From: Labilibaculum filiforme
GTDB taxonomy: Bacteria; Bacteroidota; Bacteroidia; Bacteroidales; Marinifilaceae
DNA: 64,000 nucleotides
Reading direction: 5' to 3'
Assembly: GCF_002843315.1 (NCBI RefSeq)
Contig: NZ_MVDD01000004.1
Span: forward strand, 248,001 to 312,000
The notes beneath the pieces are model-generated. The model did not search any database, was not told where the DNA came from, and was given only the letters and a program-made list of their open reading frames with translations. Of this stretch, positions 26,649 through 36,789 are shown piece after piece. How positions within the stretch are numbered: position 1 is the stretch's first letter; the number at the start of each line of letters is the position of its first letter. Made by a program: the position numbers and the translations under genes.

Positions 26649-27518
26649 ATGATACCAAATGTTGAAAATATAGAACTGAATAAAGGACACTCTTTTTATG
26701 TAGGAACCTACTCCGCAAAATACTTTGAGCGCTCGTGGCATTATCACAACGAATTTGAATTGCTATTAATTACGAAAGGGTACGGGACAAGGGTAGTTGG
26801 AGATAATTCAAGCCTTTTTGCCGTAGGCGATTTGGTTCTTATTGGTGGTAATGTACCCCATGCATGGTTTTCGGATCCTATATTTTTTGAGCCTGATAAT
26901 AATGAGCACTGCGAATCGGTTTATATTCAATTCGACCGTTCTATATTTGGAACTCGTTTTTCCGGATTGCCAGAAATGAAAGTCATTCAAAACCTATTAA
27001 ATAAGGCTAAATATGGCTTACGATTTACACCCAACAATTTAGATGTAGAGATTGTTAATCTTATCTGTGATTTTCCTAACTACCAAGGCATCGATCGCCT
27101 GATATATCTTATTAAAGTTCTGGATTTATTTCAAAAAGGCAATTACGAACCTATCGTATCGCAAGACTATTTTGATAGCATATTTGTTACCAAATCGAAC
27201 AGAATAAAGAAAGTTCACGAATACATCATGAATAACTACATGGCCGATGTTAGCGTTCAGAATGCAGCTAAACTTGCCGAAATGAATGTGAGCTCATTTT
27301 GTCGTTTTTTTAAAAAAGTAACCCACAAAACTTTTTCTCAGTTTGTAAAAGAAACCCGTATTGATTTTGCCCAACAACTTTTAATCAATACCAACCTAAG
27401 CTCTAACCAAATAGGTTTTGAATGTGGCTATAGTTCTGTGGCTTATTTTAACCAGTGCTTTAAAAAGATTAGTGGTGTATCGCCATTGGAATATCGGGCC
27501 AACTATAAAAAGATTTAA
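26649..27518 (+). CDS. AraC-family transcriptional regulator with cupin sensor domain
   Basis: 289 residues from the ATG at 26649 (MIPNVENIELNKGHSF); the upstream TTG at 26613 is rejected. The N-terminal cupin (about 15-100, SWHYHNEFELLLITKGYG, then DLVLIGGNVPHAWF) is the ligand-sensing part typical of sugar regulators. The C-terminal part has the two helix-turn-helix motifs (DVSVQNAAKLAEMNVSSFCR and SSNQIGFECGYSSVAYFNQ). It is divergent from the kinase/methyltransferase operon with a 179-base shared gap, so it probably controls that operon in response to the substrate. Confidence 0.93.
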   Translation: MIPNVENIELNKGHSFYVGTYSAKYFERSWHYHNEFELLLITKGYGTRVVGDNSSLFAVGDLVLIGGNVPHAWFSDPIFFEPDNNEHCESVYIQFDRSIFGTRFSGLPEMKVIQNLLNKAKYGLRFTPNNLDVEIVNLICDFPNYQGIDRLIYLIKVLDLFQKGNYEPIVSQDYFDSIFVTKSNRIKKVHEYIMNNYMADVSVQNAAKLAEMNVSSFCRFFKKVTHKTFSQFVKETRIDFAQQLLINTNLSSNQIGFECGYSSVAYFNQCFKKISGVSPLEYRANYKKI

Positions 27519-27602
27519 ATATCTGCTAAGAAAAACGATAGTAAGAATAAACACGCTTTGGGTGAAGCAGAATCCAAAAACATTTGTTCTCCCTTATTAA
27601 AA

Positions 27603-27648
27603 AAGAATGCCGTTTATTTGCAAATCATTGCTAATAAACGGCATTCTT
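27603..27648. terminator. Bidirectional terminator between convergent genes
   Basis: AAGAATGCCGTTTATT at 27603-27618 is the exact reverse complement of AATAAACGGCATTCTT at 27633-27648, with a 14-base loop and A/T runs on both sides. It separates the AraC-type gene from the end of locus 2. Confidence 0.85.
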
Positions 27649-27742
27649 AAAAAACTTCGCACAAACCCTTACTCTCTCTTTTTGAATGTACACAGGCAGT
27701 ATGCTTTAGCTCTCGATTAGCTGCACTTTTACAGGTAGAAAT

Positions 27743-28945
27743 TTACATGGCCTCAATAGCCGATTTTAACTGATCTACTCTTGCATCAGCACTTCCACCT
27801 GTCTCGGCATTTTTACTGATGAAAATATTGATATTTTCGAGTGCTTTCTCCTTGTTATTTGTTTTCTTATACAAGCTAGCCAAACAATAGTATGCTGCAA
27901 GCATTTCAGAATCGGCATCTTTTACTTTAAGAGTTAAAGCAATTGCCTTGTCATAAATACCCGCATTATCGAAAGCAGGATCCATTGCTACTCGATAAGC
28001 AGTATTGATATACATACTTAAACCCATATTTTTGTCTTCAACAAGCGCCTTATCAGCAGCTTTTTCATTTGCATCAAACCAATTGGCATATTCTTTATGA
28101 GAAATATAATACTGGCTAAGTAGTTGCTCCTCCATCATTTCTTGTTGTGGAGAAACGAAATCTTTCTTTGTTTTCTCTATTTCAGCTTTTAATCCTTCTA
28201 AATTTAAAGTTGGAATTAAAGCAGTTAGATAATCGTGAATAGCCGTACCAATAAGCTGCGCATAGCTTTCTTCTCCAGCTAATTCGATAAACTTAGCTTT
28301 ATTAGCAATTAAATAAGAGTATGCCTTACTATTGTATTCTACTCCTGCACAAGCCATAATTGTAAATGCATCTTCGTTACAAAGTTGATCAACAGGAGTA
28401 TTGCTTAAGAATTCTTTTCCAAGTTTACTCATGTTTTCTTCGTCGTATGCTTTCTGTAAGGCTTGTATGTATTTTGAGATGAATTTTACATCTCTCTCGC
28501 CTTTGGCGTATCTTTCTTTCAAAGCTCCAATTCTTTGACTTGGATCAAGAGCGATTTTACCTTCGGCAATTAAACCTTCAGCATCCGATCCTCCAACCAT
28601 TGTGTGCAATACAGTTCCTTCTGCATTTAAAAACAACATGGTTGGAAAAGCCTTCACATTATAGGTCTTTAATAGATCTATACCTTCTCCTTTTTCCATG
28701 TCGATTTTTATGCTTACGTATTTTGCATTAAAGAAATCGCCAACCTCTTTTTGAGGAAAGATATTACTAGACATCATTTTACATGGACCACACCAAGTGG
28801 TAAAGCAATCCATAAAAACCATTTTATTCTCCTTTTTAGCTTTTGCTAAAGCCTCAGCAAAAGTTCCATGTTCGAATGCTATTCCTTGCGCAAAAGAAGC
28901 AAGGCTAATAAATAAGGCTACAATTATTCCAAATACTTTTTTCAT
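27743..28945 (-). CDS. Exported thioredoxin-family protein with helical (TPR-like) C-terminus (locus 2)
   Basis: 400 residues, signal peptide ending SLASFAQ. Thioredoxin domain at about 20-135 with WCGPC and AFPTM, then about 260 residues of helices ending in TPR-like repeats (AAYYCLASLYKKTNNKEKALENI). It is closely paralogous to the 403-residue protein of locus 3. It should work in the periplasm as a thiol-disulfide enzyme that also binds a partner protein. A terminator and 274 bases separate it from the gene upstream, and a TTCACCC motif at 29011-29017 lies 66 bases before its start, so it probably has its own promoter. Confidence 0.9.
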   Translation of the reverse strand: MKKVFGIIVALFISLASFAQGIAFEHGTFAEALAKAKKENKMVFMDCFTTWCGPCKMMSSNIFPQKEVGDFFNAKYVSIKIDMEKGEGIDLLKTYNVKAFPTMLFLNAEGTVLHTMVGGSDAEGLIAEGKIALDPSQRIGALKERYAKGERDVKFISKYIQALQKAYDEENMSKLGKEFLSNTPVDQLCNEDAFTIMACAGVEYNSKAYSYLIANKAKFIELAGEESYAQLIGTAIHDYLTALIPTLNLEGLKAEIEKTKKDFVSPQQEMMEEQLLSQYYISHKEYANWFDANEKAADKALVEDKNMGLSMYINTAYRVAMDPAFDNAGIYDKAIALTLKVKDADSEMLAAYYCLASLYKKTNNKEKALENINIFISKNAETGGSADARVDQLKSAIEAM

Positions 28946-29148
28946 TTTCTATTAAATTTTAGTAGATACTATTTCGCTCACTATTTATAAGACATTTTAG
29001 TTTACTATCTGGGTGAATAAAAAATCATATTTAACCTTAATTAACATTATTTAAATCGCCCCCACTTCCAGAATATACCATTCAACAAACACATCCTTCT
29101 TCACGCAAGGTTTTTCTACTATAGTTCCCGAAAAATAATCCATAAAAA

Positions 29149-29183
29149 AAGAGGACATCCAAAAATCTGGAACATCCTCTTTC
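29149..29183 (-). terminator. Terminator after the TlpA-like gene of locus 2
   Basis: AAAGAGGA and TCCTCTTT form the base of an imperfect hairpin continued by ATCCA/TGGA, followed on the minus strand by a T-run. It lies about 37 bases past the stop at 29220. Confidence 0.75.
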
Positions 29184-29219
29184 TAAAAATATTTAAACCA
29201 ATAAATAGGTGAATTTTTC

Positions 29220-30371
29220 TTATTGAATCAATTTTTCAACCTCCTGATAAAAATCTGCTTTCTCACCTACTGAACGAAGTAAAATTTTGCCATTTCTATC
29301 TAAGAGAATTTTTGTAGGAAACCCTTGTACATTGTATTTCGCAACATAGTCTTGTTCTCCTTTTCCAACCAAAATATTCGGCCAATTCATTCCATTTTTA
29401 GTCATACATTTCTGTACTTTCTCCACACTGTTATCTTTAGCCAGACCAACAATTTGAAGTTTATCGGCATGAGCATCGCGGAATTTCTTCATTTCGTGAA
29501 CTCCTGCTAAACAAGCACCACACCAGGTTCCCCAAAAATCGATAATTACAAATTTTCCTTTTAAAGATGCTAAGTCAAATTCTTTTCCATCAACAACATT
29601 GGTTCCTGTAATTTTGGGAGCAATCATTCCCATTCCTGTTTCTTTATACCCTTTAACTCTAGTTTCAAGAGTTTTATAATAAGACAGATCTTTGTATTTG
29701 TCAGCATCTACATGATCCATTAGCCCGGAAACCTTCTCTATTGCAATTTTGGAACGAACAATCATATGTTCCATCATGTACAAACCTGCAATTGAAGACG
29801 CATGCTTAGTCAGGAACTCCATTTTTAAAGCTTCCACTTTCTGATAAAGTTCTTCAGCTTTTTTACTTTCCAGCTTAATAAATTCATCACTTAAAGTAGA
29901 ATCTACAGCAAGCTTAACGGAAATATTTACCGCTTCGTTCATTAAAGGATACAGCTTCGCATTTATAGCTGCAAAAATTTCATTTTCCTTATCGCCTGAA
30001 GGGTATGCGTTACAATAGTCAACGGCCTCTCCAGCTACTTTAATAGTAGCACCCGGATAGGCTATGTATTGTAATAAAGTACATTCTGTTGGTATCATTC
30101 CACGCCCTACACTTTTTCTTAAATCATCAGAATCGATAAACAATCTTATCACTTCTGGTTCAGTAACTTTTGCAGAATACTCAAAATTCCCTTTCACAAA
30201 AGGAATGTTCTCCCATCTAAAACCACTCTCAGCACTTGAATCTATAACTCTCATTACTGCATTTACGCCATCAAGTCCTTCAATGTGACCTGATATCTTA
30301 TATTCTTGAGCATTTACAAGATTTGTTAACGCAACTAATCCTGCAATAGCCAGTATAATAATTCTCCTCAT
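29220..30371 (-). CDS. TlpA-family thioredoxin with DUF4369 domain (locus 2)
   Basis: 383 residues, signal peptide ending LVNAQ. DUF4369 domain (about 22-130; YKISGHIEGLDGVNAVMRV), a helical linker, and a C-terminal TlpA/AhpC-type thioredoxin domain with WGTWCGAC (C284, C287) and GFPTKIL. The active site CGAC differs from the CGPC of most neighbours, which should alter its redox potential. The closest relative in the window is the 379-residue protein at 39281. Expected in the periplasm. It starts 9 bases after the preceding TlpA-like gene. Confidence 0.9.
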   Translation of the reverse strand: MRRIIILAIAGLVALTNLVNAQEYKISGHIEGLDGVNAVMRVIDSSAESGFRWENIPFVKGNFEYSAKVTEPEVIRLFIDSDDLRKSVGRGMIPTECTLLQYIAYPGATIKVAGEAVDYCNAYPSGDKENEIFAAINAKLYPLMNEAVNISVKLAVDSTLSDEFIKLESKKAEELYQKVEALKMEFLTKHASSIAGLYMMEHMIVRSKIAIEKVSGLMDHVDADKYKDLSYYKTLETRVKGYKETGMGMIAPKITGTNVVDGKEFDLASLKGKFVIIDFWGTWCGACLAGVHEMKKFRDAHADKLQIVGLAKDNSVEKVQKCMTKNGMNWPNILVGKGEQDYVAKYNVQGFPTKILLDRNGKILLRSVGEKADFYQEVEKLIQ

Positions 30372-30380
30372 ATCTTCTTC

Positions 30381-31832
30381 TTATTTCAAATTCGTGTTAA
30401 TCAACTCGTACAACTCTTCTGATCCTGGATGTGGCGCACTTCGCTTAATAATACGTCCATCAGCTCCAATTAAAATATAATGAGGAATACCTTGTACTCT
30501 AAAATCTTTCTTAAAGGTATTTTCGTTCTGTGAAGTGTTTAGTTGAATACCACCAAGAATATCATCACTATTTTTTTGCACTTTCTTTTTCCAAGCCTTT
30601 ACATTATCGTCGATAGAAACAGTTAGAAAAACAATATTTTTTCCCTTATATTTTTCTTTAAGTTTGTTGAATTTTGGTAAACCTTCTATACAAGGAGCAC
30701 ACCAAGTAGCCCAACAATCCATCATTACCATTGAACCCTTAAAATCTGCTATAGAAACCTCTATACCATCAATATCGACTAAAGTAAACTGAGGGGATAG
30801 ATCGCCATCTTTATAACTTGCTTCATTAGCCTTAAAATCGGCATGTATTTTTAATGTCTTAACATCAGTAATTTTTATTTGAATCATACTGTCCAAATAG
30901 GTCTTTACTTTCTCATCTTTACTTCTTACGTAACCAACTCTTAGTCCATTTGTAAAATCCTCAACAATAACCTTTGGGAAGGTACACTTTTCAAGAAAAT
31001 CAACTTGAGCTTTATAAAAATCAAGAGACTCTCTTTCATAGCTTGACAAAGCTTCATACATTTTAGCTGCGTACTTATTGGTAAGATAGCTCTTATACTG
31101 AGTAGATTTCTTAAACATTTCGAAATCATCCTGAGGAATTTGAGCTGCAAAATGATTGGTAAAATTTGCTGGAACATCAATCTCCTCATTAGGCATATAC
31201 AAAGCAATCATTTTATGGTAATGTCCAATAGTAAAATTAGTAGAAAGCAATTTTTCTAGTTTAAGAATCTCGATAAAATCCATATCGATAGTAGAATGAT
31301 TCTCAACGAAACGATCGATTAAAACATTTGTTTCTTTTAATTTACTTTTTTGTTCTGCTAAGAAGACATCTGGTTGTTTGGCATATACTTTTTCATAATG
31401 ATACTTTTTATAATCTGCCATTGACTCATACTCATAAATAGGAGAATTCATGTCTAGTTCGTGCAATAATTCAGTCTCTTCAATATTCTCTCCTGATATT
31501 GTAACTGCCTCCTTATTCTTTGCAATAAGCTGGGGGTAATCGATAGTAATCTTTAAAACAGTTCCCGATTTTAAGTAAACCTTCTTAGAATCTAACATTG
31601 TAAACCCAAGAGTGTACATCCCCGTTCCTATAGAATCACCTGTTATTCTAAAGTTTCCTGCACTGTCAACTTTAACTTGCTTTCCATAGTTTATTCCAAA
31701 GAAGCTAATTTCTTTATCAAAACCAGTTACTGTTCCTTCAATAACAGGATTTACATAGGTATTATCGTTTCCACATGCTAAAACAGCAAACATAGAAATC
31801 AATACCAATAGGTGATTCATCTTTCTCCTCAT
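30381..31832 (-). CDS. TlpA-family thioredoxin lipoprotein (locus 2)
   Basis: 483 residues; lipobox MFAVLAC, so probably membrane-anchored. The N-terminal domain (VIEGTVTGFDKEISFFG) is DUF4369-like, followed by about 200 helical residues, and a C-terminal thioredoxin domain with WATWCAPC (C378, C381) and the conserved VQGIPHYILIGADGR. It is paralogous to the 485- and 482-residue proteins of locus 3. It is the first gene after susD, separated by a hairpin, so its level may be set apart from that of susCD. Confidence 0.9.
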   Translation of the reverse strand: MRRKMNHLLVLISMFAVLACGNDNTYVNPVIEGTVTGFDKEISFFGINYGKQVKVDSAGNFRITGDSIGTGMYTLGFTMLDSKKVYLKSGTVLKITIDYPQLIAKNKEAVTISGENIEETELLHELDMNSPIYEYESMADYKKYHYEKVYAKQPDVFLAEQKSKLKETNVLIDRFVENHSTIDMDFIEILKLEKLLSTNFTIGHYHKMIALYMPNEEIDVPANFTNHFAAQIPQDDFEMFKKSTQYKSYLTNKYAAKMYEALSSYERESLDFYKAQVDFLEKCTFPKVIVEDFTNGLRVGYVRSKDEKVKTYLDSMIQIKITDVKTLKIHADFKANEASYKDGDLSPQFTLVDIDGIEVSIADFKGSMVMMDCWATWCAPCIEGLPKFNKLKEKYKGKNIVFLTVSIDDNVKAWKKKVQKNSDDILGGIQLNTSQNENTFKKDFRVQGIPHYILIGADGRIIKRSAPHPGSEELYELINTNLK

Positions 31833-31898
31833 CTTATTTTTTAATTTAGTCTGTAATACCTTACAGAGGTTCTATTTAAAATGTATTCGTAAAAAAAT

Positions 31899-31936
31899 CC
31901 CAAACACTTAACTCTTTAATGAGTCAAGAGTCTGGG
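31899..31936 (-). terminator. Hairpin terminator between susD and redox genes of locus 2
   Basis: CCCA at 31899-31902 pairs with TGGG at 31933-31936 and the stem continues through an imperfect AACTC/GAGT part. On the minus strand seven T follow directly, so this is a real intrinsic terminator. Partial readthrough would be needed to express the downstream genes from the susC promoter. Confidence 0.75.
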
Positions 31937-31960
31937 ACAACTATTTTATTTGATTATCCT

Positions 31961-33376
31961 TTATTCCGCAGAATAAAGAGGATTTTGTAACACAATACCA
32001 TCGGAAGCTTCCAAACTAGACTTAGGTATTGGTAAAATAAACTTATAGCTCATAGTTGCTTTAGGTTCATAATCTGACACTTTAAACCCAGCATCAAAAC
32101 CATTATCGATAAATGCATAACGAACTAAATCTCTCCAATCTTCACCAAATTCTGTTGCTAACTCGTTCATTTTTTCAATACGAATTGCTTCTAACAATTC
32201 CGCATTATCAGCAGGATTACGATCTAGTAAATTAGCTCTGTTTCGAATAACATTTAAAGCAGCAACCGCATCTGTATTAGCTCCAATTGTACTTCGAGCT
32301 AAGGCTTCTGCATAAATCAAATAAATTTCACCCATTCGTAAAGTAATATACGATTCAGAACCGGAAAAATTCGATATAAATTTACCATTAGAAAAGATCC
32401 CGTATGCCTCTATTAGGGCGATTCTTTCACTATCATTTAGCGTTGTTTCTCCTCCAAATGTTGCACTACTTTTTGCATAAGCAGAATAGCTAGAGGTAAT
32501 AGCAGATGAAAATGGTACTATTCTACCCCATGAACAATCTTCATCATTATCACAATAAGGAGAAAAGAAAACCTCCTGAGAATTATATTTCCCCGTTGCT
32601 GAAAAGATATCCGAATAGTTTCTTTCCAAATCATGATTAGTGCTGTTATCCATTACGTCTTTAGCAAGTAGAACTGCTTCTGCGTAGTCTCCTTTATACA
32701 ATAATACTTTTGCTTTTAAAGCCTTTGCAAAGTCTGTTGAAAACAAATAATGCTCACTAAAGCTAACTCCAGTTTCAATTGCATCATTCAAATCGCTTAA
32801 AATGAAATCGTACGATTCAGCTACAGTACTTCTTGGTTCTGCATCTGCATTTGTATCCACATAGTCGCGAATTACTACACCATATTCCGAATCGATATCG
32901 TAATACTGTGCGAAGTTAGAAAGAATCCAAAAGTGCATAAATGCTCTTGCAATCTTTGCCTCTGCAATTATCTCCGATCTTCTATTACCTTCAAATCCAT
33001 CCTCATCGCTTAATTTTTCGCCTGCCTCTATTACACCATTAGCGGCTGCAATTATCTGGTACAAATTGGTATAATATAGTTCTAATGATGATTCTTCCGA
33101 AGTAAATGTAAAAGAATCATAAGTATCGAATCCGCCATAAAACCCACCGGCAACCACGCCCATTCTATTCGCAATTGTTATCCCTACAACCATTCCATAC
33201 TCTCTAAAGGGAGAATACATTCCATTTACAGCCAATTCGAGACCATTTGCAGATTGAATGGCTAAATCGGCATCAAGCACATATTCCGGCTCATAATCAT
33301 CAATATCCTTTGTCAAATCGCATGAAACTACTCCAACAAATAGCAAACACACCAGTATATATTTTAATTTATTCAT
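31961..33376 (-). CDS. SusD/RagB family lipoprotein (locus 2)
   Basis: 471 residues, lipobox LFVGVVSC with mature start DLTKDIDDYEPE. It has the SusD TPR-like region (EAKIARAFMHFWILSNFAQYY) and the C-terminal RIEKMNELATEFGEDWRDLVRY pattern. It is the surface binding partner of the SusC encoded 11 bases upstream. It differs strongly in sequence from the SusD proteins of loci 1 and 3, which suggests different ligands or ligand forms. Confidence 0.92.
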   Translation of the reverse strand: MNKLKYILVCLLFVGVVSCDLTKDIDDYEPEYVLDADLAIQSANGLELAVNGMYSPFREYGMVVGITIANRMGVVAGGFYGGFDTYDSFTFTSEESSLELYYTNLYQIIAAANGVIEAGEKLSDEDGFEGNRRSEIIAEAKIARAFMHFWILSNFAQYYDIDSEYGVVIRDYVDTNADAEPRSTVAESYDFILSDLNDAIETGVSFSEHYLFSTDFAKALKAKVLLYKGDYAEAVLLAKDVMDNSTNHDLERNYSDIFSATGKYNSQEVFFSPYCDNDEDCSWGRIVPFSSAITSSYSAYAKSSATFGGETTLNDSERIALIEAYGIFSNGKFISNFSGSESYITLRMGEIYLIYAEALARSTIGANTDAVAALNVIRNRANLLDRNPADNAELLEAIRIEKMNELATEFGEDWRDLVRYAFIDNGFDAGFKVSDYEPKATMSYKFILPIPKSSLEASDGIVLQNPLYSAE

Positions 33377-33387
33377 TTGTCTATTTT

Positions 33388-36300
33388 TTAAAAGTTCACA
33401 TTAATACCAAAAACAACTGATCTAGCTAATGGATAAGTTCCATAATCAGAAGAAGCCGTAGCCGTTTTTCCTCTAGATGTTCCAGAAAGTACCTCAGGAT
33501 CGAGACCTTCATAATCGGTAATTGTCCATAAATTATCTGCAGCAACATACATTCCAAGACCTTTTACAAAGCTATTTTGGAAGAATGATTCTGGAACAGT
33601 ATAAGCCAAGCGAACATTTTTTAAACGAATGTAATCTGCTTTTTGCACTTGTCGGTCTAACACATCGCTTGAAGAAATATAGGATGGTTTTGAAGATAAA
33701 ATTGGATATTTAGCATCCATATTATCTGCTGTCCATGTATTTCCAATAATATCTTTTGCAATATTAGTTCCAAAACTATGAAATAAGGCACTAGACAAAT
33801 ATTCCACTTTTCGTGAATTTCCTTTTGAGAATTTAAATGCGAATGAAAATTCGAATTGTTTGTAGCTAAGCGTATTCGTCCAACCTCCGTAAAAATCAGC
33901 ATTCATATCACCTAAGGCTACTTTATCATCCGAATTTATCGTACCATCTCCGTTCTGGTCAACATATTTATAATGGCCTACAATTGTAGCTGAACTCATA
34001 TAATAACCATTTGCTGAACCAGCATTTAATGCAGCCAATTCTTCAGCTGTGTTAATAAAACCATCTGTTTCGTATCCCAAAATAGCACCAACAGATTCTC
34101 CTTTAACCAATCCGGTAGTATTTCCATATCCAAAATCACCACCATTCAATTTGGTGATTTCATTATTAATAAATGAAAAATTAAGGTTGGATTTCCATCT
34201 GAAGTTATTTGTTCTAATAATATCAGCTCCGATTTCGAATTCAAATCCTGTATTTTCTACATCTGCAAGGTTTTCTGTACGACCAGAAAATCCACTTTCG
34301 TTTGGAATAGGAGCATTCAATATAATATCGGAAGTATTCTTTTGGAAATACCCCACCTCTCCGTATAGTCTATGATTAAATAAAGAAAAGTTCAAACCTA
34401 AATCATACTGAACGGTTTTTTCCCATTTAATATCTGCATTAGGAATACCTTCTGGTAAAATACCTGAGTTTCCTGCATATAGAGCTCCATCTGTAGTATA
34501 ATATGATGTATAAAGGAAATCAGATAAATTAGCTGAACCTGTTCGCCCAATACTTGCACGTAACTTTAATTCATTTAGTTGTTCAAAATCTTTTAAGAAA
34601 GATTCATTATGCAATTTCCAAGCCAATGCACCCGATGGGAAGAAGCCCCATTTGTTATTGGGTCCAAACTTTGAAGAACCATCTCTACGTGCTGTAAATG
34701 TCGCTAGATATCGATCATCATACGAATAATTCATTCTTCCGAACTGAGAATTTAATCCTGAAATGGTATTTAAACCACCATGACTAGCAACTCTAGCTGC
34801 AGAACTCGCATTTGTTAAAAACTCATCATCGGGATATTCCTCATAATTTGAATTTGTGTATTCAAGTTCGTCACGCGACCAAGCAATACCAAACAGACCT
34901 GTTATACGATGCTTATCAATTTCTTTTCGATAAGTTAACGTATTTTCAAAGGTCGTTGACTTCGACTGTGAATTAGAACCTACACCCGTTGCATAAGTTT
35001 GATTTGGGTTGTATTGTAAGTAGCTTGGCGTAAAGCTATATCCTTTAGAGTTCATCACACTAACATTTACACTACTTCTAAATTTAAAATCCTTTAAAAA
35101 GGAAATTTCGCCATATGCACTTGCCAAGTAAGAATCAGTAACACGATTATTTGTTGCAGAATTACTAGCAACTGGACTCGTTCTGTTAGCTCCAGAAGCA
35201 TCTTTATATACATAAAAACTGCCATCTTCATTATAAATCGGCATATCAGGACGTGGTAAAATACCCGATAGAGCATTACTCCCATCCGTCTCGTTTCTAT
35301 TGTAATTCGAAGTAACACCTATCTTCATGAACTCATTTACGGTAAAATCTAAATTGGTTCTAAAACCATGGCGTTTCATGCCAGATTTTTTTACAAGACC
35401 CTCTTGATCTGTTCCTGTTACACCAATAGAATAAGCAACATTAGCACTACCACCGTCAATGGTTGCGGTCCAATTATGAGTTGGTGCATTGTCGTGTATT
35501 AGCAAATCGTACCAATCATTATCTGCATCACCAAAATAGGTATCAGGAGCATTTAAAATTTGAGTAGCTGTAGGATGAGGCACACCTTCAGCAATGTATG
35601 CATTCGCTAAATCGATATTGTATGCTTTAAATTCTTCAGCATTTAAATAATCAATTGTTCGAGCCTGATTTTGAACTGTATAATTGTAATTTAAACGAAC
35701 ATTTGGCTTTGAATTTAGCTTACCACGTTTAGTAGTAACAATTACAACACCATTGGCAGCACGCGATCCATAGATAGCCGCTGCAGAAGCATCTTTTAAA
35801 ATATCAATACTCTCAATATCTGCTGGATTAATAGCCATTAATGGATTATCTGGCAGATTATCTAAACCGGTATAATCGTCCAATTGAGGAGTTACAGTTA
35901 CAACCACACCATCAATAACATATAAAGGCTGATTGTCTCCATTCGCACTCGTAATACCACGAATATTTAAACTGGAACCAGCACCTGGCTCACCACTATT
36001 TTGAGTCATGAACACACCACTGATTTTACCAGAAAGAGCATTATCTAAACTTGCAGCATTTGCTTTTAAAAGCTCCTCGCTTTTTACAGTCGAAATGGCT
36101 CCTGTCAAATCTTTCTTCATCACAACTCCATAACCAACAACTACAACTTCGTCCATTTGTGTTGCATCAGAAAGAAGTTTTACATCAATGGTTTTCTGAC
36201 CTGCATAAGCAATTTCCTTTGGTAGCATTCCAACAAATGAATATACAAGAACCGCATTGTCGTTTACCAATTCTAGGGTATAATTACCATTAATATCTGT

Positions 36301-36789
36301 AGCAGCTCCAACAGTTGTACCTTTTACAACAACAGAAACACCAGGCAATGGTATTCCATCCTGATCGGTAACCGTTCCTTTAAGCTCTTTTTTTTGCACT
36401 GGAGCTGTAATAGTTGCTTTAGCAGGTGCAGGCATCAAAATAATAACCTTATCTTCAATTACATAGGTAATTTTTGTTTCCTTTAAACACTCGGTTAAAA
36501 TATCCTCAACTCGCGATCCGTAAAATTCCGAATTGTTGATTTTAACTCCTTCAATTTCATCATCGGAATATAAAAAATCAAACTCACTTTTATTTTTTAC
36601 CTCCTGCATTAAATCATAAATACTGGCGTTTTTAAATTGAACCGTAAAAGTGGTTTGTTGAGAATATACATTTGCAGAAATCTGCAAACTGGCGATTAAA
36701 ATTAAAAAACTGGTAATTTTCATAACGCGAATTAATTTTCGAAGTTCTTCCCCGAGAGGAAAAACTTTGTACAAGGCTAGTTTTTTCAT
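33388..36789 (-). CDS. SusC/RagA TonB-linked transporter with STN domain (locus 2)
   Basis: 1133 residues. Signal peptide ending SANVYSQQ, STN domain (about 45-115), carboxypeptidase-regulatory-like domain (LKGTVTDQDGIPLPGVSVVVKG), TonB-box region (DEVVVVGYG), plug (DASAAAIYGSRAANGVVIVTT), and a barrel ending FGINVNF. The STN domain ties it to the FecR protein encoded upstream. With SusD it forms the import machine of locus 2. Compared with locus 1, its regulatory-domain sequence is nearly the same as that of the locus 3 SusC, suggesting the two share a recent origin. Confidence 0.94.
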   Translation of the reverse strand: MKKLALYKVFPLGEELRKLIRVMKITSFLILIASLQISANVYSQQTTFTVQFKNASIYDLMQEVKNKSEFDFLYSDDEIEGVKINNSEFYGSRVEDILTECLKETKITYVIEDKVIILMPAPAKATITAPVQKKELKGTVTDQDGIPLPGVSVVVKGTTVGAATDINGNYTLELVNDNAVLVYSFVGMLPKEIAYAGQKTIDVKLLSDATQMDEVVVVGYGVVMKKDLTGAISTVKSEELLKANAASLDNALSGKISGVFMTQNSGEPGAGSSLNIRGITSANGDNQPLYVIDGVVVTVTPQLDDYTGLDNLPDNPLMAINPADIESIDILKDASAAAIYGSRAANGVVIVTTKRGKLNSKPNVRLNYNYTVQNQARTIDYLNAEEFKAYNIDLANAYIAEGVPHPTATQILNAPDTYFGDADNDWYDLLIHDNAPTHNWTATIDGGSANVAYSIGVTGTDQEGLVKKSGMKRHGFRTNLDFTVNEFMKIGVTSNYNRNETDGSNALSGILPRPDMPIYNEDGSFYVYKDASGANRTSPVASNSATNNRVTDSYLASAYGEISFLKDFKFRSSVNVSVMNSKGYSFTPSYLQYNPNQTYATGVGSNSQSKSTTFENTLTYRKEIDKHRITGLFGIAWSRDELEYTNSNYEEYPDDEFLTNASSAARVASHGGLNTISGLNSQFGRMNYSYDDRYLATFTARRDGSSKFGPNNKWGFFPSGALAWKLHNESFLKDFEQLNELKLRASIGRTGSANLSDFLYTSYYTTDGALYAGNSGILPEGIPNADIKWEKTVQYDLGLNFSLFNHRLYGEVGYFQKNTSDIILNAPIPNESGFSGRTENLADVENTGFEFEIGADIIRTNNFRWKSNLNFSFINNEITKLNGGDFGYGNTTGLVKGESVGAILGYETDGFINTAEELAALNAGSANGYYMSSATIVGHYKYVDQNGDGTINSDDKVALGDMNADFYGGWTNTLSYKQFEFSFAFKFSKGNSRKVEYLSSALFHSFGTNIAKDIIGNTWTADNMDAKYPILSSKPSYISSSDVLDRQVQKADYIRLKNVRLAYTVPESFFQNSFVKGLGMYVAADNLWTITDYEGLDPEVLSGTSRGKTATASSDYGTYPLARSVVFGINVNF

